Source: Actinomycetes bacterium
GTDB lineage: Bacteria > Actinomycetota > Actinomycetes > Streptosporangiales > Streptosporangiaceae
Direction of reading: 5' to 3'
Length of the DNA stretch: 64,000 bases
Assembly (NCBI GenBank): GCA_021793235.1
Contig: JAJYTD010000010.1
Span: 57,166 to 121,165, forward strand
The notes beneath the pieces are model-generated. The model did not search any database. It saw only the letters and a program-made list of their open reading frames with translations, and was not told the DNA's origin. A program made the position numbers and the translations under genes. Below, one piece after another: positions 34,874 to 42,741 of the stretch; position 1 is the first letter of the stretch; every line of letters begins with the position of its first letter.

Positions 34874-35590
34874 TTGACCGAGGAGCGTCCGACCGTGGAC
34901 ATCCGCCACGAGGGCTCGGTCCGGTTCGTCACCCTTCAGCGCGCTCCGGTCAACGCGCTGTCCATGGTGGAGTACGAGCTGCTCGCCGAGGCGTTCAGCG
35001 TCGCCCCTGACGGTCCGGCACGGCCCCGCCTCATCGTGCTGGAGGCCCGCGGCCGGGTCTTCTGCGCGGGCCAGGACCGCAAGGAGTTCGCCGCGCTGTC
35101 GCCCACCGAGGCCGGGCGGTACCTGGAGCGCGCCGGGCGGGCCGTCGCGGCTGCGGCGCGGTGCCCGGTGCCGATCGTCTCCGTTGTGACGGGTCCGGCG
35201 GTCGGTGCGGGCGCCCTGCTGGTAGCGGTCTCCGACTGCGTCCTCATGTCCGAGGACAGCTGGCTGTCGTTTCCCGAGGCGCGGATGGGTGTTCTCGTCG
35301 GACGCACGCTGCTGTCATCGTTCGTTCCCCCGCCCATGGCTCGAAACCTGCTGCTGACCGGTGAACGGATCGGTGCCCGGAGGCTCTTCGAGGTCGGCTC
35401 GGTCGCCTGCGTCGCGGCAGCCGACGATGTCGCGGCTGCGCGCGACCGCAGGGTCGACGACCTGCTCTCCCTCTCCGACGCCGCCTTGGGGTGGCTGCGC
35501 GGGATTCCCGAATGCGCTGCCCGCGCACAGGAGTACGAGGCGGAGGTCCGGCAGTCCATCGAGGCGGACGTGTGGGCCTTCGCCAACTGA
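34874..35590 (+). CDS. Enoyl-CoA hydratase/isomerase (crotonase fold)
   Basis: A 238-residue crotonase-family protein. The first oxyanion-hole loop is RVFCAGQDRKEF and the second is VVTGPAVGAGALLVAVSDC. The catalytic Glu positions of canonical ECH are not both evident: SFPEARMGVLVG retains a Glu in the second site. It may hydrate, isomerise or hydrolyse a CoA ester. TTG start with AAGGAGGGACGG in good position. Last gene of the long operon; a strong hairpin follows. Confidence 0.82.
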   Translation: MTEERPTVDIRHEGSVRFVTLQRAPVNALSMVEYELLAEAFSVAPDGPARPRLIVLEARGRVFCAGQDRKEFAALSPTEAGRYLERAGRAVAAAARCPVPIVSVVTGPAVGAGALLVAVSDCVLMSEDSWLSFPEARMGVLVGRTLLSSFVPPPMARNLLLTGERIGARRLFEVGSVACVAAADDVAAARDRRVDDLLSLSDAALGWLRGIPECAARAQEYEAEVRQSIEADVWAFAN

Positions 35591-35626
35591 AGGCGCACGC
35601 GACACGGCACGGCACCAAGCGATGCT

Positions 35627-35670
35627 GCCGGCCGGAGCCGCGGCACAGGCGCGCCGCGGCCCCGGCCGCC
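35627..35670. terminator. Long GC-rich hairpin ending the catabolic operon
   Basis: Arms 35627-35644 and 35653-35670 (GCCGGCCGGAGCCGCGGC and partner) pair over 18 positions with two mismatches around an 8-base loop. It lies between convergent genes and probably ends both transcripts. Confidence 0.65.
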
Positions 35671-35690
35671 GGGAGGGCGCCCGATCGGGG

Positions 35691-36044
35691 TCAGGCGGTC
35701 GGCTCCTTGAGGCCGAGGACGTTGCCTTCGCTGTCGCGGACATAGGTCACCCGGCCCTGACCGGGGATGTTCTGTACGTCGGAGTCAGCGGTTCCGCCGG
35801 CCTCGCGCACGGCCGCCATCGCGCTATCGATGTCGGGGACCGAGAGCCACAGAACAGCGGGCTGGACCTGGTACTCGCGCCGCATGATGGCGCCGTCGAT
35901 ACCCGGGCCCTTTCCGGTGTCGGCGACCTCGTAGCCGTCGATGAACGGCGACCCCGTGCAGCTCCAGCCGAACGCGTTGGCGTAGAAGGCGGTGGCCCGC
36001 TTGATGTCGTCGGCGGTGATCTCGAAATGGACGATGCGTCCCAT
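35691..36044 (-). CDS. Single-domain VOC/glyoxalase-fold protein
   Basis: A 117-residue VOC protein beginning MGRIVHFEITADDIKRATAFYANAFGW, with QPAVLWLSVPDIDSAMAAVREAGG and the last strand VRDSEGNVLGLKEP carrying the usual Glu. ATG 36044 follows AAGGAGC. Small VOC proteins act as lyases, isomerases or resistance binding proteins; nothing here decides. It is read from the same side as the AraC gene 134 bases upstream and may be its target. Confidence 0.8.
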   Translation of the reverse strand: MGRIVHFEITADDIKRATAFYANAFGWSCTGSPFIDGYEVADTGKGPGIDGAIMRREYQVQPAVLWLSVPDIDSAMAAVREAGGTADSDVQNIPGQGRVTYVRDSEGNVLGLKEPTA

Positions 36045-36178
36045 GGCACGCTCCTTGTGTTCCGTATGGTGCCCATGAGTCTGCGGTTTGTGAGGCCTGG
36101 TGTCTTGTAGGAATCCGGTGGGGTCCGCCGGGAGCCCGTTCCGCCGGCCGACCCGACCGCACCCGTCTGTGCGGTGGG

Positions 36179-37021
36179 CTAACGCGCCTGGAGGAAGGGG
36201 GCGTGCATGAGGCGGGCGATCCCGTTGTGGAGCCGCTGGAACGATCGGGCGCTCACCCCCGTATACCGCTTGAAATCGTGGGCGGCATGCGCCTGGTCGT
36301 AGTATCCGTGCAACTGGGCGAGCAGCGCCGCGGAGTCGCGGGCGTCGCTGAGAAGTCCGCCCACGAAGTGGTAGTACCGGGTGAGTTCGCTGAATTTTTT
36401 GGGGCCGACCCCCAGATGGCTCTTGAACAGCCGGTACAGCCTGTCCGCCGAGACTTCGGCGTGGTGCGCGAGCTCGCCGGCGCCGAGCGTGCCGCGCGAA
36501 GTGTCGACCGCGGTGACCGCGCGGCACAGCACCTCTTCGGTTCGCGCGCTGAGCGGTGCGGCATGCCGTACCAGGAAAGCCTCCAGGGCGCGGGCGCCGG
36601 CTTCGCCGCATCCGCGACCAGCCAGCACACCGATGAGTTCGGCGGCGGCTCGCCCGCCGAAGCAGTCGTGCAGCGGCCGGACCTCGTCCACGAGCCGTTC
36701 CGTGCCGAGCAGTACAGCCAGGCCCCAGGGCCGCAGCTGGGCGCCGACATAGGCCGAGGGGCCCGACTGCTCCAGGACGTGGGGGCGCGTGGTGATACCG
36801 AAGACGGTGTCGCCGTTGACCTGGGACCGGCCGGTGAGCGGATCGTGGCGGGCGCCTGGTTCGGCCAGGTTCACCACCACGCTCGGGCGGCCGTTGGGGA
36901 TCAGGATTTCCCGCCTGGGCTCGGGCCAGCCGGGCGCCTGGACCGTCCACAGGTGCTCGATGAACCCGGCCTGCTCTAAAGACGGCGGGTACCGGCGGTA
37001 GACAACCTCGGACAGGGACAT
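36179..37021 (-). CDS. AraC-family regulator (DUF6597-type N-terminus)
   Basis: A 280-residue regulator. The N-terminal cupin-like sensor runs through YPPSLEQAGFIEHLWTV and ILIPNGRPSVVVNLAEPGARH. The C-terminal double HTH includes LGAGELAHHAEVSADRLYRLFKSHLGVGPKKFSELTRYY and YDQAHAAHDFKRYTGVSARSFQR. Members of this group often sit next to small VOC genes, as here. Ligand unknown. It lies between the two catabolic clusters but shares neither of their operator motifs. Confidence 0.85.
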   Translation of the reverse strand: MSLSEVVYRRYPPSLEQAGFIEHLWTVQAPGWPEPRREILIPNGRPSVVVNLAEPGARHDPLTGRSQVNGDTVFGITTRPHVLEQSGPSAYVGAQLRPWGLAVLLGTERLVDEVRPLHDCFGGRAAAELIGVLAGRGCGEAGARALEAFLVRHAAPLSARTEEVLCRAVTAVDTSRGTLGAGELAHHAEVSADRLYRLFKSHLGVGPKKFSELTRYYHFVGGLLSDARDSAALLAQLHGYYDQAHAAHDFKRYTGVSARSFQRLHNGIARLMHAPFLQAR

Positions 37022-37037
37022 GGGCGGATCCTAGGGA

Positions 37038-37093
37038 GTCCCCCTGACAAAGCCGATGGTGCTTTCGCGGTACGGGAACGCGCCCAGTGCCGC
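37038..37093. repeat. Dispersed intergenic repeat, copy 2
   Basis: Aligns with 10276-10329 over about 55 bases with small indels. The hairpin of copy 1 is weaker here (GGTACGGG against CCCAGTGCC). Confidence 0.6.
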
Positions 37094-37318
37094 CGGCCGG
37101 TATCTCCACGAGACGTGGATCGAGGGCGGGTGAGGTCTCGGCCCGGACGCGCGCGCCGTGGGCCTCCCGGAGGCCGTCTGGATGGCCGTGGGTGCTCGGT
37201 AGCAGCTGGCTGATTTGTCACGTTTTGATTGCGCGAACGCAACGGACGGCCTGTTGACCAGGTTATTTGCCGCGGACCTCTTGCCAGGGCCGGGTGTTCT
37301 GGATCAGCATAGGGAAAC

Positions 37319-37336
37319 TCGTTTGGGTCAAAACGA
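37319..37336. promoter_or_regulatory. Palindromic operator of the amine regulon, permease copy
   Basis: TCGTTTGGGTCAAAACGA, an imperfect copy of TCGTTTGG-NN-CCAAACGA, 29 bases before the permease start. Its position shows that upstream in-frame ATG codons are not the true start. Confidence 0.7.
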
Positions 37337-37365
37337 CTTCCCCCAGTCAATGCAGGTGGTCCCGA

Positions 37366-38820
37366 ATGGAAAATCGAACGGTCAGTACTGCCCAGGGCAC
37401 AGGGGAGGCCGCCACGACAGGCGGCCTCAAACCCAACGCCCTCGGTGTCCTGGGCATCCTCTTCTTCGTCCTGGCCGCGCAGGCACCCCTCACCGGCATC
37501 GCCGGGGCCGTGCCCATCGCGGCCGCCATCGGAAACGGTCCCGGGGTCCCGGTCGCCTACGCCACCGCCGGGGCGATCATCCTCCTGTTCTCCGTGGGCT
37601 TCGTCGCCATGGGGCGCCGCCTGGTCAACGCCGGAGCGTTCTACGTCTACATCGGGACGGGCCTGGGCGAGAAGGCCGGTATCGGAAGCGCGGGGCTGGC
37701 GACGTTCGCCTACTGCATGATCCAGGCCGCGATGTACGGGCTGTACGGGGCGACAGTCCAGGGCCTGGTCGCCGCCTACGCGGGCGTGGACATCCCCTGG
37801 TGGGTCTGGGCGGTGGTGACCATGCTGCTGGTCCAGGCACTGAGCTGGTTCGGGGTGGAGATCGGCGCGCGGGTGCTGGCCCTGCTGGTCCTGTTGGAGT
37901 TCGCCTTCCTGGTCGCCTTCGCGCTCGTCACCCTCTTCACCGGCGGCGGCCCCGAAGGACTCGCCCCGGCCGAGTCGTTCTCTTTGCAGGCGGCGCTGCA
38001 GGGGGCTCCCGGCGTGGCGCTGATGTTCGCCTTCGCGTCGATGTTCGGATTCGAGGCCACCGCCATCTACGGTGAAGAGGCCCGTGATTCCAGCCGGACC
38101 GTTCCGCGCGCCACCTACCTCGCCGTCGCCACCGTCACCATCTTCTTCGCCTTCACCACGTGGATGCTGGTTTCGGCGCACGGCGCGTCCAACGCCGGCG
38201 CCACCGCCCTCGAATCGCTGGAGACGGACTCCACGATGTGGGTGTTCGGCCCTGTCGGCGACCTCTTCGGTCCGTGGGTCGTCCACGTGCTGTCGATCGC
38301 ACTGGCCACCTCTCTGTTCGCGGGCATCCTGGCGTTCCACAACTCGGCCAACCGCTACCTGTTCTCGCTCAGCCGGGCAGGGCTGCTGCCGAGCAAGCTG
38401 GGAGCAGTCAACCGGCGCTACGCGCCATGGGCGGCCGGCATCGTGCAGACCGTCATCGCCTTCCTGCTGGTGATCCCCTTCGCCGCCGCCGGCCAGGACC
38501 CGGTCCTCACCCTGTTCTCGTGGTTCTCGGGTACCGGAGTACTGGCGATGATGCTGCTCTACCTGCTCACCTCGGTGTCGGTGATCGTTTTCTTCCGCAA
38601 GGACAAATCCGACACCCGCCTGTGGAACACCGTGATCGCGCCGACCCTGGGCAGTATCGGCCTGGCCGCCGCGATCACCCTCATCCTGGCGAACTTCTCC
38701 ACCCTCATCGACGGGGACCTGTGGCTGGCGACCGTGCTGGCCCTCACGGTTCCTCTCGTTCTGGCCCTGTCGATCGGCTTTTCCCAACTGGTGAGCCGCA
38801 AGGAAGAGATGAAGGACTGA
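37366..38820 (+). CDS. APC-superfamily amino acid/amine permease
   Basis: A 484-residue permease with about 12 spans. NALGVLGILFFVLAAQAPLTGIAGAVPIAAAIGNGPGVP is the first half-helix region of the APC fold. FASMFGFEATAIYGEEARDSSRTVPRATY contains the consensus loop after helix 6, and NSANRYLFSLSRAGLLPSKLGAVNRRYAPW follows helix 8. Similar proteins import amino acids, polyamines or ethanolamine. ATG 37366 has AGGTGG upstream. With the same operator as the glutamine-synthetase-like and amidotransferase genes, it is the probable uptake system for the amine degraded by this regulon. Confidence 0.88.
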   Translation: MENRTVSTAQGTGEAATTGGLKPNALGVLGILFFVLAAQAPLTGIAGAVPIAAAIGNGPGVPVAYATAGAIILLFSVGFVAMGRRLVNAGAFYVYIGTGLGEKAGIGSAGLATFAYCMIQAAMYGLYGATVQGLVAAYAGVDIPWWVWAVVTMLLVQALSWFGVEIGARVLALLVLLEFAFLVAFALVTLFTGGGPEGLAPAESFSLQAALQGAPGVALMFAFASMFGFEATAIYGEEARDSSRTVPRATYLAVATVTIFFAFTTWMLVSAHGASNAGATALESLETDSTMWVFGPVGDLFGPWVVHVLSIALATSLFAGILAFHNSANRYLFSLSRAGLLPSKLGAVNRRYAPWAAGIVQTVIAFLLVIPFAAAGQDPVLTLFSWFSGTGVLAMMLLYLLTSVSVIVFFRKDKSDTRLWNTVIAPTLGSIGLAAAITLILANFSTLIDGDLWLATVLALTVPLVLALSIGFSQLVSRKEEMKD

Positions 38821-38827
38821 CCGGATC

Positions 38828-38868
38828 ACCGGGCCGCCCCCTTCTACCCGTCCCGGGGGCGGCCCGGT
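38828..38868 (+). terminator. Terminator of the permease gene
   Basis: ACCGGGCCGCCCCC and its exact complement form a 14-bp stem around a 13-base loop, followed by CTTT. Confidence 0.75.
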
Positions 38869-38940
38869 CTTTGCCCCCATAGAATCAGACCCGGAAGGCG
38901 CACGGCCGCGAATACACGTTCTCCGGGAAGGAGCAGGTTG

Positions 38941-39534
38941 GTGCCAGGTCAACGCTCCATTACCGAGACAGAGAAGCTCGTCGCGGCAAAGCTCGGCGAC
39001 ACGCCGATCCAGCACGAGCAGATGGCCGTCGTCGCCAACATCTACCGTGCCGCCTCCGCCGTCCGCCAGCACTTGGAGAACTCCGTTCTGCGTGAATCCG
39101 ACCTGACCTGGACGGCGTTCGTCGTGCTGTGGGTCATCTGGATCTGGGGGGAGTCGGAGACTCGCCACGTGGCAGAGGAAGCCGGGATCTCCAAGGGAAC
39201 GCTGACCGGTGTCGCCCGAACCCTGGAATCACGCGGACTGGTCCGGCGCTCGGCCCACCCCACCGACGGCCGGCTGGTGCTGTTGGGCCTCACCGATGAG
39301 GGCGAGCAGCTGATGCGGCGGCTCTTCCCCAAGTTCAACTCCGAGGAGGCCTTTGTCGCCTCCGACCTGTCCGACGAAGAGTGCCGACGCGTGGCCGACG
39401 GTCTGCGCCAGATCGTCATGCAGGTGGAGGAGAAGGGTGAGGAGCGCCGGATGGGCCTGTTCGACGGGGCCTCGCCGCCGCCCCGCCGCAGTGGGCGGCG
39501 CGCCAAAGAGCGGCCGGACACCCCAGAAGCGTAG
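38941..39534 (+). CDS. MarR-family regulator
   Basis: A 197-residue MarR protein with HTH segment SETRHVAEEAGISKGTLTGVARTLESRGLVRR and wing HPTDGRLVLLGLTDEGEQL. A basic tail (PPPRRSGRRAKERP) extends the normal length. GTG 38941 is eight bases from GGGAAGGAG; TTG 38938 is possible. It follows the permease and its terminator. It is the only regulator inside the 37-52 kb cluster, so it is the best candidate to bind the TCGTTTGG/CCAAACGA palindromes, which have the size and symmetry of MarR sites. Inference only. Confidence 0.87.
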   Translation: MPGQRSITETEKLVAAKLGDTPIQHEQMAVVANIYRAASAVRQHLENSVLRESDLTWTAFVVLWVIWIWGESETRHVAEEAGISKGTLTGVARTLESRGLVRRSAHPTDGRLVLLGLTDEGEQLMRRLFPKFNSEEAFVASDLSDEECRRVADGLRQIVMQVEEKGEERRMGLFDGASPPPRRSGRRAKERPDTPEA

Positions 39535-39596
39535 AGGCGAGCGGTGCGGCGGAAGCGGTGGTCGTGGCGCACCGTTTCCTAGTACGCCCCAGGGGA

Positions 39597-40043
39597 TCAG
39601 TCCGGGGCGATGAGCTGCACACTCGGGAAGTATGTCCGGTAACGACTGGTGTCGCGGGTGAGCAGCCGATAGGACCGCACTGCCGCATGAGCGCCGATGT
39701 AGAAATCCGCGAGTGGCGACTGTTTGTTCCCGCCGCGCCGCTTGTACGTCAGGAACGCTTTCCCGGTGAGGAACCCGGCTGCGTAGGGAAGTTCTTCGCG
39801 ATGGAAATCACCGGGCGGCAAGGCGGCGTCCACGTCCTCGATCCTGGCATAGCGGACCGAGACCTCGGCGTAGATGATGGGGTTGATCACGATCAGGCCC
39901 TCGTCCGCCGCCTCGGCCAGGGCGTTCTCCGACCATCGCCGCCACGTGGAGTCTTCGCCAAGGATGTCCAGCAGTACACACGAATCGACCAGGGTGGTCG
40001 GTCGGTCTACCGTCTCAACGGCGCGCAGATGACTGCTAGCCAC
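39597..40043 (-). CDS. vapC: PIN-domain toxin (VapC type)
   Basis: A 148-residue PIN ribonuclease. Four acidic residues of the active site can be placed: Asp in TLVDSCVLLDIL, Glu in IIYAEVSVRY, Asp in PLADFYIGAHA and Asp in LTRDTSRYRTYFP. The YRTYFP end is typical of the group that pairs with AbrB-like antitoxins. Its start overlaps the antitoxin stop by eight bases, the usual coupled order. The family cleaves tRNA or rRNA at specific sites. Confidence 0.88.
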   Translation of the reverse strand: MASSHLRAVETVDRPTTLVDSCVLLDILGEDSTWRRWSENALAEAADEGLIVINPIIYAEVSVRYARIEDVDAALPPGDFHREELPYAAGFLTGKAFLTYKRRGGNKQSPLADFYIGAHAAVRSYRLLTRDTSRYRTYFPSVQLIAPD

Positions 40044-40272
40044 GGAGGAGTTCCATGAGTTGTTCTGTACTCATCCCTGCGGTCTCTCTGGCGTTACCGC
40101 TTCCCCGAAGCCTGTCCACCATGCGCTGCCCCCGGGTTCGGCTGCCCTCGCTCCGCACTATGCGCAGCACCCCGCCGTCGTCGACCACATCGACCTCATC
40201 GCCCTCGTGCAACCCGAACTTCTCGCGGATGGGGGCCGGGATGGTGACCTGACCTTTGCTGTTGATCCGCAT
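40036..40272 (-). CDS. vapB: AbrB/SpoVT-type antitoxin (VapB type)
   Basis: A 78-residue antitoxin. The N-terminal swapped-hairpin DNA-binding domain is MRINSKGQVTIPAPIREKFGLHEGDEVDVV; the C-terminal part (GMSTEQLMELLRG) would bind the toxin. First gene of the pair, with an inverted repeat just upstream for autorepression. The pair is embedded between the MarR gene and the PuuD-like gene, with no link to the amine pathway. Confidence 0.9.
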   Translation of the reverse strand: MRINSKGQVTIPAPIREKFGLHEGDEVDVVDDGGVLRIVRSEGSRTRGQRMVDRLRGSGNARETAGMSTEQLMELLRG

Positions 40273-40294
40273 ACGTGACTCCTAAGTATTACGC

Positions 40295-40308
40295 CTATTA
40301 CGTAATAG
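40295..40308. promoter_or_regulatory. Operator of the toxin-antitoxin pair
   Basis: CTATTACGTAATAG is a perfect 14-base palindrome 23 bases upstream of the antitoxin start, with a partial second copy (TATTACGCC) beside it. It fits autoregulation by the AbrB-type antitoxin. Confidence 0.7.
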
Positions 40309-40419
40309 TACCCGGGGCTGTGTGCTCCCGCACGTATACGCCGGCCGCGGCTCCACGCATTTCAGCGGCGATCCTGATCGCTATCGGGGGCCGGCCCCGC
40401 ACATGAGACTCCGTCGGTG

Positions 40420-41151
40420 TCACGACCGGTGTTTCCGCGCTCGCCCGGCTCGGACCAGCGCGTTGAACAGACCCTGCTGGGTCCGGTCATGCTCGGCGGT
40501 GTCCTCCGGGTGCCACTGGACGGCGGCGAACCAGCCGCGGGCACCGGGAAGGTCGAGCGCCTCGACCGTGCCGTCCTGTGCCCGGGCGCAGGGCCGCAGG
40601 CCGACGCCCAGGCGCGCCACCCGCTGGTGGTGGTAGCAGGAGACCTCGGCCTTGTCCGCACCGGTCGCCCTGCCGACCTTTGATGCCGCCGCAATGGACA
40701 CCGGGTGGCGCAGATGGCGGTGCTCGTATTCGGGCCCGCCCATGTCCTGGTGCAAAGTCCCGCCGAGCACGGTGTTGACGACCTGGAGCCCCCGGCAGAT
40801 AGCCAGCAGGGGGATGCCGGCCTCCAGGGCCTGCCGGGCCACCTCCAGGTCGAAGCCGTCCTGCTCGTCGTCTACGTCGTAGACACTCGCGTGGACTTCG
40901 GCCGCACCGTAGCGGTGCGGGGCCAGGTCACCGCCCCCGGGCAGCAGCACGCCGTCGAAGCGGGCGATCCGGTCGGCCACCTGGCGCGGGTCGGCCGTTC
41001 CTGCGGGGGCGTGCGGGTGGATGGTCGCGGGTTCCCCGCCGGCCCGCCAGACCGCCTCGACCAGGGCGCGGGCGTTGACCTCGGCGGCGTAGCGCAGAGC
41101 TGAGGCCGAGGCGGAGAAGCGGGCGGGGATCGCGATCAGGGGGCGGGTCAC
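40420..41151 (-). CDS. PuuD-like gamma-glutamyl amide hydrolase (class-I glutamine amidotransferase fold, C26)
   Basis: A 243-residue enzyme with a full Cys-His-Glu triad: Cys119 in LAICRGLQVVN, His214 and Glu216 in VQWHPED. FDGVLLPGGGDLAPHRY and LGGTLHQDMGG are further matches to gamma-glutamyl-GABA hydrolase PuuD. GTG 41151 overlaps the aldehyde dehydrogenase stop (GTGA), and homology begins at TRPLIAIPARF; the longer open frame to 41343 lies inside the dehydrogenase. It should remove glutamate from a gamma-glutamylated acid made by the upstream enzymes. Last gene of a two-gene unit. Confidence 0.87.
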   Translation of the reverse strand: MTRPLIAIPARFSASASALRYAAEVNARALVEAVWRAGGEPATIHPHAPAGTADPRQVADRIARFDGVLLPGGGDLAPHRYGAAEVHASVYDVDDEQDGFDLEVARQALEAGIPLLAICRGLQVVNTVLGGTLHQDMGGPEYEHRHLRHPVSIAAASKVGRATGADKAEVSCYHHQRVARLGVGLRPCARAQDGTVEALDLPGARGWFAAVQWHPEDTAEHDRTQQGLFNALVRAGRARKHRS

Positions 41152-42629
41152 AGCTGGATCCAGGTGGTCTTGAGGTCGGTGTACTTGTCGATGGCGTGCG
41201 CGGACTTGTCCCGGCCGTGGCCGGACTGCTTCATTCCGCCGAACGGCACGGTCAGGTCCCCTTCCTCGTAGCAGTTCACCCAGACGGTGCCGGCCCGCAG
41301 CCTGCGGGAGACGCGGTGGGCCGTAGACAGGTCGGCGGTCCACAGTCCGGCCGCCAGCCCGTACTCGGTAGCGTTGGCCAGTTCGACGGCCTCGTCGAGG
41401 TCGTCGAAGGAGATCACCGACAGCACCGGGCCGAAGATCTCTTCACGGGCCAGCCGGGAGGCGGGGTCGACGCGGTCGAAGACGGTCGGGGCCAGGTAGT
41501 ATCCCCGGCCGTCCATGCGGGTTCCACCGGTCAGCAGCCGGGCACCCTCCGCGGTGCCGGTCTCCACGTAGCCCAGGACGCGTTCCCGGTGGCCCTCGCT
41601 GACGAGCGCACCCATCTCGGTGGCCGGGTCGAGCGGATCGCCCACGGTCAGGGCGCGGGCCCGCTCCACGACGGTGGCGATGACGGAGTCGGCGATCGAG
41701 GAGTGCACCAGCAGCCGGGAGGGGGCGGTGCACATCTCGCCCTGGTTGAAGAAGATGCCCCAGGCGGCGGTCTGCGCGGCCTGGTCGAGGTCGGGGGTGT
41801 CGGGCAGGATGATGTTGGGGGACTTGCCGCCCAGCTCCAGCCAGACCCGCTTGAGGTTGGAGTCGGCCGCATAGCGCAGGAAGTGCCGCCCCACGGCGGT
41901 GGAACCGGTGAAGGCCAGGACGTCCACATCGGGGTGCAGGCCCAGGGCCCGCCCGGTCCCCGGGCCGTCGCCGCAGACGACGTTGAGCACGCCCGGAGGC
42001 AGGCCGGCCGCGGTGGCGAGCCGCCCCAGGGCCAGGGCCGACAGGGGCGATTCCTCCGATGGTTTGAGCACCGCCGTGCACCCGCTGACCAGGGCCGGCG
42101 CGATCTTCCACGCGGCCATGGTGAGAGGGAAGTTCCACGGGACGACCGCCCCTACGACCCCCGAAGGCTCCCGAGTGACCAGGGCGAGGACGTCGGGCGA
42201 GGCATGGGGGGACTCGTCGGCCAGCTTGTCGGCGAGGGAGCCGTACCAGCGGAAGGTGGCGACGGCTGCACGGAGCTCGATGTTGTAGGCGTCGGAGATG
42301 GGTTTTCCCATCTCCAGGCTGATGGTCAGGGCCAGTTCCGAGCGGTTCTCTTCGATCAGGTCGGCCAGCCGCAGCAGTGCCTGCCCGCGTTCGGCCGGCG
42401 ACATCCGCGGCCAGGGACCGGAGTCGAAGGCCCGCCGGGCGGCGGATACGGCGAGGTCGACCTCGACCTGTCCGGCATCGGCGACCTCGGCCAGCACCGT
42501 ACCGTCACGCGGTGCGGTGACGGTGAACCGGGCACCGGAGCCCGCCTCGTCCGCCCCGCCGATGTGGTGCTCGCCGTGGGGGGTCAGGGATGCGGCAGCT
42601 TGCAGCCAGTCGTCATACGTGGCGTTCAT
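41148..42629 (-). CDS. PuuC-like aldehyde dehydrogenase
   Basis: A 493-residue NAD(P)-dependent aldehyde dehydrogenase closely resembling gamma-glutamyl-gamma-aminobutyraldehyde dehydrogenase PuuC. The N-terminal YDDWLQAAASL, the catalytic Glu in WLELGGKSPN, the Cys in FNQGEMCTAPSR and the C-terminal EEGDLTVPFGGMKQSGHGRDKSAHA all follow PuuC. It oxidises an aldehyde to the acid, either a gamma-glutamylamino-aldehyde or a free arylacetaldehyde. It is followed by the PuuD-like gene with a GTGA overlap and preceded by a hairpin that separates it from the ring-cleavage operon. Confidence 0.9.
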   Translation of the reverse strand: MNATYDDWLQAAASLTPHGEHHIGGADEAGSGARFTVTAPRDGTVLAEVADAGQVEVDLAVSAARRAFDSGPWPRMSPAERGQALLRLADLIEENRSELALTISLEMGKPISDAYNIELRAAVATFRWYGSLADKLADESPHASPDVLALVTREPSGVVGAVVPWNFPLTMAAWKIAPALVSGCTAVLKPSEESPLSALALGRLATAAGLPPGVLNVVCGDGPGTGRALGLHPDVDVLAFTGSTAVGRHFLRYAADSNLKRVWLELGGKSPNIILPDTPDLDQAAQTAAWGIFFNQGEMCTAPSRLLVHSSIADSVIATVVERARALTVGDPLDPATEMGALVSEGHRERVLGYVETGTAEGARLLTGGTRMDGRGYYLAPTVFDRVDPASRLAREEIFGPVLSVISFDDLDEAVELANATEYGLAAGLWTADLSTAHRVSRRLRAGTVWVNCYEEGDLTVPFGGMKQSGHGRDKSAHAIDKYTDLKTTWIQL

Positions 42630-42695
42630 GGTGGTCTCCGTTCCAGTGTGTCCGGCGCTTTCTCCCGATCCCGGCCCGTTGCCGGACTAGGGCAA

Positions 42696-42737
42696 GGGTG
42701 GGCCGCACCCCCGGCCCCCCGGGAGTGCGGCCCACCC
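42696..42737 (-). terminator. Terminator of the ring-cleavage operon
   Basis: GGGTGGGCCGCAC and GTGCGGCCCACCC form a 13-bp stem around a C/G-rich 16-base loop. It begins four bases past the stop of the FAH-family gene on the minus strand. Confidence 0.7.
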
Positions 42738-42741
42738 GCGG

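Larger units (their letters stand above)
37022..37365. other. Intergenic region ahead of the permease, with repeat copy 2
   Basis: Holds the second copy of the dispersed repeat at 37038-37093 and, at its right end, the palindromic operator 37319-37336. A long minus-strand frame crosses it but is only a shadow. No RNA gene seen. Confidence 0.5.

Noticed and set aside
36976..39168. 730-codon minus-strand frame opposite the permease and MarR genes
   Set aside because: Antisense to well-supported genes, low-complexity composition rich in Gly, Arg, Gln and His, and no RBS.
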